Below are positions 10,298 to 18,971 of a stretch of DNA of 64,000 nucleotides, one piece after another (the first letter of the stretch is position 1; each line of letters opens with the position of its first letter). The notes below the pieces were generated by a model. The model had not been told where the DNA came from. It ran no database searches and worked only from the letters and a program-made list of their open reading frames with translations. A program made the translations under genes and the position numbers. Source of the DNA: Streptomyces sp. HD. GTDB lineage: Bacteria > Actinomycetota > Actinomycetes > Streptomycetales > Streptomycetaceae. The stretch lies in the NCBI RefSeq assembly GCF_028369295.1, contig NZ_JAQMYP010000013.1, positions 62,001-126,000 of the forward strand, written 5' to 3'.

Positions 10298-10690
10298 GTG
10301 CTCGAACTCACCATGGCCGTCGTGTCCGCGGCGGACGAGGGTGCCACGGCCGGCATGCTCATGGCCGACGCGCCCAGCGAGCCGGGTGCCGTGCTGCGGG
10401 TGGGCCGGGACAAGTCGGTGTGCCGGCTGGTGACACCGGACGACTGGCTGTTCGTCTCCCGGGTCCACCTGGAGTTCCTGTGCGGCCCGGACGGTGGGTG
10501 GCAGGTGAGCTGGTTGCGCGGCTCGCAGGCCGACCCGTCGTCCGAGGTGCGGCTGACCGTGGGGGGATACGTCCAGCCGATCGGCTACGGCGGGTCGGTG
10601 CCGCTGCCCAGAGGCGGCAGTGGCGAGATCATCGTCCAGGACCGGACCGCCCCGCGCAGCGTCAACGTCGGCTTCTACCACGAGGCTTGA
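10298..10690 (+). CDS. FHA-like domain protein
   Basis: 130 aa. The sequence VLRVGRDKSVCRLV, then FVSRVHLEF and an SWLRGSQ strand, follows the FHA pattern (GR, SR-x-H), a phosphothreonine-binding beta sandwich. There is no other domain. The GTG start at 10298 is eight bases after a perfect AGGAGG; an in-frame ATG at 10252 lies upstream of that site and is less likely. It probably recognises a phosphorylated partner of a Ser/Thr kinase; no kinase is adjacent. Confidence 0.78.
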   Translation: MLELTMAVVSAADEGATAGMLMADAPSEPGAVLRVGRDKSVCRLVTPDDWLFVSRVHLEFLCGPDGGWQVSWLRGSQADPSSEVRLTVGGYVQPIGYGGSVPLPRGGSGEIIVQDRTAPRSVNVGFYHEA

Positions 10691-10718
10691 GAGACGGGGC
10701 TCCCCGGCCCGCGGTGAC

Positions 10719-11387
10719 TCACAGCACGCGGGCCAGTGCGAAACCGTCGTAGCCCTTGCTGCCCACCGTCTGGATCGCCGTACCGCTCAACCTCGGGTGG
10801 CTGCCGATCAGTTCGATGGCGGCGCGGGTGCCCCGGACGTCCGGCGCGGTGCTGTCGGGGTCGGTGACCCGGCCGCCGCGCACCACGTTGTCGACGATGA
10901 TCAGGCTGCCGGTGCTGGTGAGCCGGAGGGCCCAGTCGACGTAGTGCGGGTTGTTGGCCTTGTCGGCGTCGATGAAGACCAGGTCGAAGGGGGCCGGGTT
11001 CTCGTCGGCCAGCTTGGGCAGGGACTCCAGGGCCGGGCCCACCCGCACCTCGACCACCTTGTCCAGGCCGGCCCGCGCGATGTTGCGGGTTGCCACCTCG
11101 GCGTACTTGGGGTCGTACTCCAGCGAGATCAGACGGCCGTCGGCGGGCAGGGCGCGGGCCAGCCAGATGGTGCTGTAGCCGCCGAGGGTGCCGATCTCCA
11201 GGATGTTCCGGGCGCCCTGGATCTCGGCGAGGAGCTGGAGGAGCTTGCCCTGGGCGCCGGTGACGCTGATCATCGGGAGCTCCGCCGCCTCGCTGTCGCG
11301 CAGGGCCGCCTGGAGGGCGTCGTCGTCGGGCGCGAGGTGGGTGGAGAAGTACTCGTCGACGTCGTCCCAGACCTGCGACTCGCTCAT
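10719..11387 (-). CDS. Class I SAM-dependent O-methyltransferase
   Basis: 222 aa, of the catechol/caffeoyl-CoA O-methyltransferase type (Methyltransf_3). The SAM-binding glycine loop is NILEIGTLGGYSTIWLA near residue 62; the acidic motif is ISLEYDPKYAEVA; the metal-binding DADKANN and following VDNVVRGG match divalent-cation-dependent family members. It methylates a small hydroxylated substrate that cannot be deduced here. ATG 11387 is preceded by GAAAGG. A short inverted repeat upstream may be an operator. It converges on the FHA gene with a 28-base gap. Confidence 0.9.
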   Translation of the reverse strand: MSESQVWDDVDEYFSTHLAPDDDALQAALRDSEAAELPMISVTGAQGKLLQLLAEIQGARNILEIGTLGGYSTIWLARALPADGRLISLEYDPKYAEVATRNIARAGLDKVVEVRVGPALESLPKLADENPAPFDLVFIDADKANNPHYVDWALRLTSTGSLIIVDNVVRGGRVTDPDSTAPDVRGTRAAIELIGSHPRLSGTAIQTVGSKGYDGFALARVL

Positions 11388-11408
11388 CGCCTTACCTTTC
11401 GTATAGCT

Positions 11409-11425
11409 AGTTAGATGCCCTAACT
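11409..11425. promoter_or_regulatory. Inverted repeat upstream of the O-methyltransferase
   Basis: AGTTAG-ATGCC-CTAACT, 6-bp perfect arms with a 5-base spacer, 22 bases before the methyltransferase ATG. The AT-rich arms and placement are like MarR- or TetR-type operators. The cognate regulator is not in the window. Confidence 0.5.
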
Positions 11426-11463
11426 ACCCGTGTTCCCCGGCAATGATTCCCAGGATGGTGGAT

Positions 11464-12651
11464 TCAGGCGATCGGCGCAGGTGGCTCGGCCGGTGCGGGG
11501 GGTGATTCCGGCCGCCGGGAGCGCCGTACGGCCAACGCGCCCGCCGCTGCCACGGCCAGGGCGAGCCCGCCGGTCACCGTCAGCAGCCATGCCGGGATGC
11601 CGGCCACCGTGCGCAGCCGGTCCTCGTAGATCACCTGCTGGAAGGTGTCGTCGGCCGGTGCGCGGCGCAGTACGTGGTCGCCGGAGATGCGCTCCGGGTA
11701 CGGGAACTCCTGCCCGATCGCCGTGAGGAACGGGGTGCTGCCGCCTGCCGACAGGGCTGCGAGTGGTCCGGTTCTCGCCTTCAGCCGTCCGGCGTAGGTG
11801 ATCCGGGGGCGTTCGCCGCCGATCCCGGTCGTGGGCTCCATGCGGTGCGCGGCCAGGACGTACAGACCCAGGGACTGGGGGGTGTCGGCCAGGCGCGACA
11901 GGCGCATCGGGTAGACCGGCTCGTCGGTGCGGAAGGTGAGGTGCAGGGGGTCCAGGGTGCCGGTGAGGGCCGTTGCCGTGGTGGCGGTGGCGGATCCGGG
12001 GGTCAGCTTCACGGCCACGTACTCCCAGCGCTTTTGGACGTACGGCCGTAGGGCTCCGGTCAGGCCCTTCGGCAGGGCGAAGCCGTTGCCGTCCAGCCAG
12101 CGGTCCAGGGCACCGGGGTCGGTGGCCGTCAGGCGGGCCACGTCGAAAGGGCCCAGGCGCTGTCGGCCGACGACGTCCACGGGGGGTTCGGCGCCGAGCC
12201 CGGACCGGGGCGGGCCACCTGCCATGCCGTCGCCGGTGACCAGGGGCCAGTCGCCGTCCTGGGGCCAGAAATGGTGGCGTTCGCGGTGCACGGGGGCGGT
12301 GATGTCGTGCAGTTCGTCGAAGAGCTCGGGGTCGCCGAGGCGGACCGTCGCGCGGCTCGGCACCGGCATGATCCACGCGACGCGCTCGGCGTCGCCGCCG
12401 ACCGTCAGCCGCATCACGATCTGCTCCCGCACCCCGTCCCAGCGGACCACGGACTCCTCACGGCCGACACTCACACGCCGCTCGTCGCCGGGCACCATGG
12501 CCCCGCAGCCGCACGCCCACGCGGGCGCCGCGAGCTGGCCGAGCTGGAGCGCGAACAACGCCAGGGCGACGGTGAGAGCTCCCCTCCGGGGTCCCTTCGT
12601 TCCCTTCCGTCTCCCCCGATCCCTCCGTCCCTTCCGCAGTAAATCCGCCAT
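11464..12651 (-). CDS. DUF2330 domain exported membrane protein
   Basis: 395 aa. A basic N-terminus and signal sequence (ALTVALALFALQLGQLAAPAWA) end just before ACGCGAMV, the conserved cysteine cluster at the mature start of DUF2330 proteins. The middle includes ERVAWIMPVPS and PVYPMRLSRLAD, both family landmarks. A C-terminal helix (LLTVTGGLALAVAAAGALAV) then anchors the protein, followed by RRSRR and a Pro tail. It is an extracytoplasmic domain held by one helix; its function is unknown. ATG 12651 has GGAGGGG nine bases ahead; ATG 12669 is an alternative. The gene diverges from the GT87/PAP2 gene. Confidence 0.82.
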   Translation of the reverse strand: MADLLRKGRRDRGRRKGTKGPRRGALTVALALFALQLGQLAAPAWACGCGAMVPGDERRVSVGREESVVRWDGVREQIVMRLTVGGDAERVAWIMPVPSRATVRLGDPELFDELHDITAPVHRERHHFWPQDGDWPLVTGDGMAGGPPRSGLGAEPPVDVVGRQRLGPFDVARLTATDPGALDRWLDGNGFALPKGLTGALRPYVQKRWEYVAVKLTPGSATATTATALTGTLDPLHLTFRTDEPVYPMRLSRLADTPQSLGLYVLAAHRMEPTTGIGGERPRITYAGRLKARTGPLAALSAGGSTPFLTAIGQEFPYPERISGDHVLRRAPADDTFQQVIYEDRLRTVAGIPAWLLTVTGGLALAVAAAGALAVRRSRRPESPPAPAEPPAPIA

Positions 12652-12997
12652 CGCGCGCAGCCCCTCCATTCCCGCGAGCCCCCTCAACCCGTGCCGACGC
12701 CAGGGCTTCAGACGGTACGGCGGATGATCCGGTTCCGGGGGCCGCGTTCCGGGATGTGATCGATCCCGCCCCCCCCGTGCCGGCCTTCGAGGCAGACGGC
12801 GGCCCCCTGGCGGCCACCCCCCCGGAGGCGAGCGGACCGGTCCCGGACTATCGTCATCCGGACAAAAGGAGAGCGGACGACAGGTGAATCGGGGGTTGCC
12901 TGCGTCTGTCCGACGGGCGGTTCGGGCGCAGAGGGTTCGACAGGATTCCTGGCGCCGGTGACGAGCGGGTCGAGGCGGGGCGGGAGGCCGACGAGGC
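12652..12997. other. Divergent intergenic region
   Basis: 346 bases between the divergent DUF2330 and GT87/PAP2 genes. It must hold both promoters. No convincing coding region, riboswitch or long palindrome was seen; a run of eight C lies near 12770. Confidence 0.5.
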
Positions 12998-15226
12998 GTG
13001 GCGAAAGCGGAGCACGGTGGGCGATCGGCGGAGGCGCTCGGTGGAGCCACCGCCGTCGGCGCGGTCCAGGCACGCCTGCGGGTGACCCGGCTCGGCCTGT
13101 GGATGGTCGTAGCGATCCTCGCCGTACGGCAGGTGGCCGTCGTTCTCGGTACCCCGCGCGGGGAGCGGCTGACGGATCTGGAGACCTGGGTCGGCCCGGC
13201 CGGTGTCCTGCATGTGAAGGGATCGCTGTACGACTCGACGCAGTTCACCGGTACCCCGTTCGGCGGACTCGTCCTCAAGCCGCTGACCCGCGCCGCCGAG
13301 CAGGCCCTCGGCTGGGGCTGGACCTTCGGCACCCTGCTGCTCGTCGTCGCCCTCGGCCTGGTCGCCGCCCGCGCCCTGCCCCAGCCGGTCAGCCGGCGCG
13401 CCTCGCTGCTGGGGGGTGCTGTGCGAGTCCAGCACAGCACCCGCGGCGCCCGGCACGCACCCTCGCCGCACCGGCCGAAGGCCCAAGTAGCTCCGCTACG
13501 AGGGCCTTCGTCCGGCACGCCGAGGGCACGCACCGAACACCGAGGGCACCGCACTGGACTCGCACAGCACCCCCTGACCGCGCCCGTCGCGATCAGCCTG
13601 CTGATGCTGTCGCTGCCGGTGCGCAACACCCTCTACCTCGGCCAGACCAGCATCATGCCGGTGCTGCTGGTCCTGCTCGGCTGCTTCGCCGTGCGCGGGG
13701 AGCGGGCCAGCGGTGTCCTCATCGGGCTCGCGGCCGCCCTCCAGCCGACGCTGCTGCTGTTCGCCCCGCTGCTGTGGTTCACCGGCCGCCGCCGGGCCGC
13801 GCTCGCCACGGGGGCCACCTTCGCCGGGTCCACGGTGCTCGCCTGGGCGGCGATGCCGAACGACTCGTACACCTACTGGGTGCACCACATGGCCGGCGTC
13901 GGCCTCGGCGGGCGCGCCGACGACCTCGCCAACCAGTCCCTGCACGGCGCCCTGCTGCGGCTCGGGCTGACCGGCCCGCTGGAGATCGGCCTCTTCCTGG
14001 TCCTCGGCGCCGCCGTCGCCGTCCTCGCGCTGCGCCGCGCGGTGCGCTACGCCCACGACGGGCAGCTCCTCCTCGCCGTCGCGATCACCGGCTGCGCGGC
14101 GATCGTCGTCTCCCCGACCGCCTGGCAGCACCAGCTGCTGTGGGTGCTGCTCGCGGTCGTCGGCCAGGTCGGCAAACGGGCCTCCGACCGGTACGTCTGG
14201 CCGATCGCCGTCGTCCTGGTCATGACCCTGCCGGCGAAGATGATGGTGCCGGACAAGGCGCTCCTCCATCCCCTGCGCGCCGATCTCGTCCTGCTCGCCG
14301 CGCTCGCCACCGCGGCCGTCGTCCCGTTCCTGTCCCGCACCTCGCCGTACTGGCAGACGCCCGTCCCGACCCGGTACGCGGACCGGGTCCCGGCCCGGTT
14401 CCGGCACATCCCGCTGGTGCCGTTCCTGCGCCGGGTGATCAGCCGCCCCAACCTGCTCTTCGAGCTGCTGCTGATCCGGGTCACCTACTACGCCTACGCC
14501 CAGATCCGCCTCGCCGCGGCCGGCGGTTCCAACTCGGCCGGCCGGGTCACCGCCGAGCAGCACGGCGCGCAGATCCACTCCATCGAACGCGCCCTGCACA
14601 TCGACGTCGAGCACTGGGCCAACCACGCCGTCGTGCAGGTCGACTGGCTGCGGAACTTCTTCGACTTCTACTACGAGTCGTTCCACTTCGGCGTCCCGCT
14701 CACGATTCTCGCCGTCCTGTACTGGCGCCGTCCGGTCGACTACCGCTGGACCCGCTCCGCGATCGGTTTCGCGACGGTGTTCGCCCTGGTCGGCTTCTGG
14801 CTGTATCCGCTCGCCCCGCCCCGCCTGATGCCGGGCCTGGGGTTCATCGACACGGTCCACGGCCGGCAGGACTTCACCAAGCCCGACTACGGCACCCTCA
14901 CCGAACTCACCAACCAGTACGCGGCGATGCCGTCCCTGCACTTCGGCTGGTCCCTGTGGTGCGGTCTGGTGATTCTGATCCTCGCCCCGAGGTGGTGGAT
15001 GAAGGCCCTGGGCCTGCTGCACCCCCTCCTCACGGTCGCCGCGATCGTCGTCACCGGCAATCACTGGGTGCTGGACGCGGTGGGCGGGGCGATGGTCGTG
15101 GCCGCCGGTTTCGGGATGACGTACCTGCTCCAGGGCCCGCGCGCGAAGGCCGTCACGGCGCAGGCGGAGAAGGACGCGGTCAGCAGCGACTCCCCAGCCC
15201 CGATGAAGGACCGAACTCCGAGCTGA
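12998..15226 (+). CDS. GT87-type glycosyltransferase fused to PAP2/inositolphosphotransferase domain, carrying a 55-residue insertion
   Basis: 742 aa polytopic protein. Residues about 30-450 resemble GT-C/GT87 polyprenyl-phosphate mannosyltransferases. Residues about 480-710 are a PAP2/Aur1-like domain with FWLYPLAPPRLMPG, AMPSLHFGWS and GNHWVLDAVGG, the last two being the PSxH and HxxxD catalytic motifs. The fusion is known in Streptomyces and is thought to act in cell-envelope lipid glycan synthesis. Residues 139-193 are hydrophilic, break the helix pattern, and are encoded by the 163-bp element at 13412-13574 plus a TG duplication. Removing 165 bases restores ASLL-TAPVAISLL in frame. GTG start; the 3' end overlaps the convergent next gene by 47 bases. 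Confidence 0.87.
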   Translation: MAKAEHGGRSAEALGGATAVGAVQARLRVTRLGLWMVVAILAVRQVAVVLGTPRGERLTDLETWVGPAGVLHVKGSLYDSTQFTGTPFGGLVLKPLTRAAEQALGWGWTFGTLLLVVALGLVAARALPQPVSRRASLLGGAVRVQHSTRGARHAPSPHRPKAQVAPLRGPSSGTPRARTEHRGHRTGLAQHPLTAPVAISLLMLSLPVRNTLYLGQTSIMPVLLVLLGCFAVRGERASGVLIGLAAALQPTLLLFAPLLWFTGRRRAALATGATFAGSTVLAWAAMPNDSYTYWVHHMAGVGLGGRADDLANQSLHGALLRLGLTGPLEIGLFLVLGAAVAVLALRRAVRYAHDGQLLLAVAITGCAAIVVSPTAWQHQLLWVLLAVVGQVGKRASDRYVWPIAVVLVMTLPAKMMVPDKALLHPLRADLVLLAALATAAVVPFLSRTSPYWQTPVPTRYADRVPARFRHIPLVPFLRRVISRPNLLFELLLIRVTYYAYAQIRLAAAGGSNSAGRVTAEQHGAQIHSIERALHIDVEHWANHAVVQVDWLRNFFDFYYESFHFGVPLTILAVLYWRRPVDYRWTRSAIGFATVFALVGFWLYPLAPPRLMPGLGFIDTVHGRQDFTKPDYGTLTELTNQYAAMPSLHFGWSLWCGLVILILAPRWWMKALGLLHPLLTVAAIVVTGNHWVLDAVGGAMVVAAGFGMTYLLQGPRAKAVTAQAEKDAVSSDSPAPMKDRTPS
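13412..13574. mobile_element. 163-bp palindromic element inside a coding region (element 1)
   Basis: Perfect 21-nt terminal inverted repeats (GGGGGTGCTGTGCGAGTCCA plus G, and its complement) bound a 163-bp segment flanked by TG on both sides (13410-13411 and 13575-13576), consistent with a 2-bp target duplication. The core contains a hairpin GAAGGCCC-AA-GTAGC-TCC-GCTAC-GA-GGGCCTTC. Insert plus duplication is 165 bp, so the host gene stays in frame. The element at 27903-28065 has the same length and core. Confidence 0.8.
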
Positions 15227-16853
15227 TCCGGTACTCGCCGGGGGCGGCGACGGTGAGCCGGGTGAACTCGCCCTGCGGGGCGAGACAGGCGCCGCCGTCC
15301 ACGTGCAGCCACGGCGAGTGGGCGACGCGCACGGTGGCGGTCCCGGCCCGGGGCATGCGTACGACGACGTCGGCGCCGGACGCCGACACGACGCTCGCGG
15401 GCGCCGACACCAGCGGTACGGCGTCCCGCACCCGGAAGACCTGCCAGTGCGTGTCCTGCCACACGGGCTCCAGCCAGTCGGGCCGGTCCTCGCGTATGAG
15501 CCGGGCCTCGTCCTTGGCGGGCCCGTCGGGCTTGGCCGACGGCAGGACCACGAACCCGACGGCCCAGCGGTCCAGCCACGCCCGGTAGACGGCGGGGGAG
15601 AGCGACCCGTCGTAGAACAGCCGGGCCCGCTCCACGTCGAGCTGCCGGTTCCAGCCGCGGGCCATGTTGACATGCGGGGCGAGCGCGCTGGCCTCGCGGT
15701 GGTTGCGGGCCGGGACGACCTCGACGCGGGTGCGGTCGGCGCCGAGCCGGTCCAGGGCGCGGATCACTCCGTGGGGCTCGGCGGCCCAGGCGGGCACGGT
15801 CGTGGAGACACGCAGGTCGCTGACGGTCTTCTTGCCGACCCAGCCGACGGAGAGGACGAGCGTGGCTATGAGCAGGGCTCGGCGGAACCTGGTGAGGCGT
15901 GGCTGGGCCAGCAGGACGGCGAGGAGGGCGGCGGGGGCGAACAGCTCGGCGAAGCGCTCGACGTTCGTGCCGACGGGGGAGGGGACGAGGTACGTCAGGA
16001 CGGTCCCGGCCGCGTAGACGACACCGCTCCAGCGGGCGACGCGCCAGGTGCGGGGGGCGAGGACGGTGACGGCGAGGCCGAGGAGGGCCGGCTGCCAGAT
16101 CCGGTCGGCGAACATCGGCTGCTCGCCCTTGAAGGGGAAGAGGAGCGTGGTCGCGCCGACGGTGAGCGCGGGCGGGAGGAGCAGGGCGAGGGCGCGGGGG
16201 AGATCGCGGGTGAGGAGGAAGGCGGCCCCCACGACCGCCACGAACAGCCCTGCCACCGGGCTGGCCATGGTCGCGAGGGCGGCGTAGGCGGCGGCGAGGA
16301 CGACCCGACTCTCCCGGGTGAGCATCAGACACGCGGCGAGTCCGAAGGCGACGCCGAGCGCGAAGGTGGTGCGGCCGGAGGCCACGTTGCACCACAGGGC
16401 GAAGGACGCCAGCAGGGCCGGGCCGAGGGGTCTTCGCAGTCCCGCCCGTCCCATCAGTACGGCCGCCAGCCAGGAGGCGGCCAGACCGGAGACGACGGTC
16501 ACGGCGCGGACGCCGAGCGCGGCCATCAGATACGGGGATATCAGGCTGTAGTTGGCGGTGTGCATACCGCCGTACCAGAAGAGGTTGTACGCCGACTCAC
16601 CGTGCCGCGCCGCGAATCCGGCCCATGCGTACTGGGCTGCGAGATCGCCGCCGCCGGTGGCCAGGAACGCCCACCACACCCCGTACAGCGGCAACAGGGG
16701 CAAGGTGGCGAGCAGGGGCACCCGGTGGCGGGACCAGAGCGCGTGCAGCCGCGGCCGCCGCGAGCCGGCCGGGTGCCGGATCTGTTCCGGGCGTGTGGTG
16801 GTGAGCTCGGCAGAGGCCACGGGAAGCGGATTCCGTTCGAGTACGTCGAGCAC
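15180..16853 (-). CDS. Polytopic membrane protein, GT-C-like, function unknown
   Basis: 557 aa. About ten predicted helices between residues 45 and 360 (for example LLATLPLLPLYGVWWAFLA and ALLASFALWCNVASG) are followed by a soluble C-terminal domain of about 170 residues with VEVVPARNHREASALAPHVN and YDGSLSPAVYRAWLDRWAVGFVVLP. This resembles large integral membrane glycosyltransferase-like proteins whose C-terminal domain sits outside. No nucleotide-sugar motif was seen. The GTG start at 16853 is uncertain, with a second GTG near 16817. The convergent overlap with the GT87/PAP2 gene, itself an envelope enzyme, suggests a related envelope role. Confidence 0.7.
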   Translation of the reverse strand: MLDVLERNPLPVASAELTTTRPEQIRHPAGSRRPRLHALWSRHRVPLLATLPLLPLYGVWWAFLATGGGDLAAQYAWAGFAARHGESAYNLFWYGGMHTANYSLISPYLMAALGVRAVTVVSGLAASWLAAVLMGRAGLRRPLGPALLASFALWCNVASGRTTFALGVAFGLAACLMLTRESRVVLAAAYAALATMASPVAGLFVAVVGAAFLLTRDLPRALALLLPPALTVGATTLLFPFKGEQPMFADRIWQPALLGLAVTVLAPRTWRVARWSGVVYAAGTVLTYLVPSPVGTNVERFAELFAPAALLAVLLAQPRLTRFRRALLIATLVLSVGWVGKKTVSDLRVSTTVPAWAAEPHGVIRALDRLGADRTRVEVVPARNHREASALAPHVNMARGWNRQLDVERARLFYDGSLSPAVYRAWLDRWAVGFVVLPSAKPDGPAKDEARLIREDRPDWLEPVWQDTHWQVFRVRDAVPLVSAPASVVSASGADVVVRMPRAGTATVRVAHSPWLHVDGGACLAPQGEFTRLTVAAPGEYRISSEFGPSSGLGSRC

Positions 16854-16901
16854 CTACGGCGGTCGGGACACCTGCGAAGACGAGGAATCGAACGGAACCG
16901 T

Positions 16902-18971
16902 TCATCGAGGTCGCGAAAGGCGTTCCTGCAGGCGGGCGTGGCGGAACTGGTACACCGGGCCGGTCGCGCGCAGCAGATTGCGGCGGCGGGCGTCCTCCAG
17001 GAAGGAGACCAGACGTACGGGAGTGCCCTGCCGGGCGGAGAGCTGTACGGCGCTCAGGGCGGTGGCGACGGCCAGGTTGCCGGCGGGGCCGGCGACGAGC
17101 GCGCACCAGAGTCCCGCGGTGCCACCGACCAGGAGGCCGTTCAGTACGCCGTACTCCCACGCCAGCACCGGCGTGACGAGCAGCGCGACCGCGAGCCCCA
17201 CCAGCAGACCGAGAAGCAGCCTCAGCACCGCGTGGTGCCGCCAGACGTCCCGTGGGCCGACGGACCGTGTGTCCGCCACGGGCGGGGGGCTCAGCTTCTC
17301 CCGCAGGTCGTCGTTGCCCGGCCCCGAGCCGAAACCCAGGTACGTGCTGACCAGGAGGCCGGACCCGCGGCCGCTCGCCAGCATGGTGGAGAACCCGAGC
17401 GGCAGAGTGGTGAGGTAGCACAGCCAGGCGGGCAACGAACCCGCCGAGCCGACGTGCGAGCCCAGCCAGAGCACGTTGGCCGCGAACAGCCAGGTCCCGA
17501 CGCTGATCCCGAGGGCCCTGGGCGGAAAGAGGTCCCGCCACCCGGCGCTCGGGAGCGACTGCTCGTCGGTCAGTGACCAGTGCCGCTGGCCGGCCACGAA
17601 TCCTCCGGCCAGTCCTCCGAGCGGCACCAGCAGAAACGCCCACGTGGTACTCATCACCCGCAGGATCAGAAAGGTGCCGACGGCTCCGTAGACGAGGGCG
17701 ACCAGCGCACCGATCAGTACCGCCCTGGGGCGGCGGTCCGTCCAGGTGGGGATGGACCACCAGCGCAGATCACGGGTGCCTTCTCGGGTGAGCCTGGCGG
17801 CCAGGTGGCGCAGGGTCCGCTCGGCGCTCTCGGGAGAGTGGCGCGGGCGGGGCTGTCCGGACCGGGGAGTGTAGGCGGCGGCGACGGCGTGGTCCAGCAG
17901 GTGGTTCTCGATGGCGTGGGCGTCGGGGAAACGGGTGTCGTCGAGCAGCTCGTCGACGGGGCCGTCCTCGGGGTAGCTGTCCCGCAGCAGAGCGATCGCC
18001 AGCGGGCTGGACAGGGCACGTGCCACCGCGCTGTCCGGATCCTCCACCGCGCGGTCGGTGAGCGCCCGCCAGGCGGGCGGAGTCGGCTCGGGCAGCGGCG
18101 TGAGCAGGTACTCGGCGGCCTCCCGTGGATCGACGGGCTGCAGTTCGAGGGCGACCGCACCGGCCAGCCGGGCCTTCTTCGCCGTGAGTACGGCCTCCCT
18201 GGCCCGGGAGACCAGCACCAGCCGGAAGGGTGCCGACTCCAGTGCGCTCACCATGGCGGCCCGCAGTTTGCCGGTGACCTCGTCCAGCCCGTCCAGCAGG
18301 AGCGCGATGCGGTCCGACTTCAGCAGTCGGCGAGCAAGCTCCCGTCCACCGCTGCCGCGGAACAGGGTGTACTCGCGGCAGAGGCGGCCCGCCGCCCACT
18401 CGACCGCCGACTCCTGCGCGGGATCCCAGCCGTCCAGCGGCAGCAGCACCGGTACGGGGATGTCGGCCCGGTTCTCGGGGGCGGCGCGTGCGCGGTAGGT
18501 GAGCGCGTCCAGGAGCAGCAGCACGGCGGCGGCGGTCTTGCCCGCGGCCGGCCCGCCCACCAGGAGCAGACGGCCCGAGGCCAGTCCGCCGTACACCTCG
18601 TGCAACTCGGCCAGTCCGCCGCCCTGGTGAAGGGCCTCGCGGCCGGTGGCCCGGAGGCCGGGCAGGGGGGCGAACCGGGCGCGTGCCCCTTCGGCGGTCG
18701 CACCGACGAGCCGGCCCGCCACCTTGCGTTCGGTCACCCGCCAGCGCACCGGAAGCGGGGCGGGCTGCAGCAGCCGCCGGAATCCGGCCTCCTCCTGCCA
18801 CTGGTCGCCGACCACCCTGGCCAGTTCGTCGGCCGTCGCGTCGAGCGGTGACTTCGCCGCGACGTGGTGGTGGACCTCCATGGTGTTGCCGTCGCCGATC
18901 TGGAGGCTGACCGGGCCGTTGAACGTGCCGCCGGGCACCCGGCCGGAGTCGTCGGATCCGCGGTGTGTCAT
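16902..18971 (-). CDS. NACHT NTPase (NLR-like) with N-terminal RHIM/amyloid-like motif and C-terminal membrane helices
   Basis: 689 aa. Residues 15-36 read GGTFNGPVSLQIGDGNTMEV, matching the V-x-h-Q-h-G-x-x-N core of bacterial RHIM-like amyloid motifs. The NACHT domain follows: Walker A GGPAAGKTAA at about 139-148, Walker B RIALLLDGLDEV at 221-232, and a sensor-like LVLVSRAREAV. Instead of the usual repeat sensor, the C-terminal third has about seven or eight hydrophobic helices and ends FRHARLQERLSRPR. Its ATG overlaps the stop of the partner gene (ATGA). In NLR-like systems nucleotide-driven oligomerisation exposes the motif and templates an effector; that role is inferred here. Confidence 0.85.
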   Translation of the reverse strand: MTHRGSDDSGRVPGGTFNGPVSLQIGDGNTMEVHHHVAAKSPLDATADELARVVGDQWQEEAGFRRLLQPAPLPVRWRVTERKVAGRLVGATAEGARARFAPLPGLRATGREALHQGGGLAELHEVYGGLASGRLLLVGGPAAGKTAAAVLLLLDALTYRARAAPENRADIPVPVLLPLDGWDPAQESAVEWAAGRLCREYTLFRGSGGRELARRLLKSDRIALLLDGLDEVTGKLRAAMVSALESAPFRLVLVSRAREAVLTAKKARLAGAVALELQPVDPREAAEYLLTPLPEPTPPAWRALTDRAVEDPDSAVARALSSPLAIALLRDSYPEDGPVDELLDDTRFPDAHAIENHLLDHAVAAAYTPRSGQPRPRHSPESAERTLRHLAARLTREGTRDLRWWSIPTWTDRRPRAVLIGALVALVYGAVGTFLILRVMSTTWAFLLVPLGGLAGGFVAGQRHWSLTDEQSLPSAGWRDLFPPRALGISVGTWLFAANVLWLGSHVGSAGSLPAWLCYLTTLPLGFSTMLASGRGSGLLVSTYLGFGSGPGNDDLREKLSPPPVADTRSVGPRDVWRHHAVLRLLLGLLVGLAVALLVTPVLAWEYGVLNGLLVGGTAGLWCALVAGPAGNLAVATALSAVQLSARQGTPVRLVSFLEDARRRNLLRATGPVYQFRHARLQERLSRPR

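Noticed and set aside
12958..15588. An 876-codon open frame on the plus strand over the GT87/PAP2 gene
   Set aside because: Arg/Pro-rich shadow; the overlapping frame has clear helices and PAP2 motifs.
15303..17576. A 757-codon plus-strand frame
   Set aside because: Antisense to the membrane protein and NACHT genes; Gly/Glu/Arg-rich with no domain.
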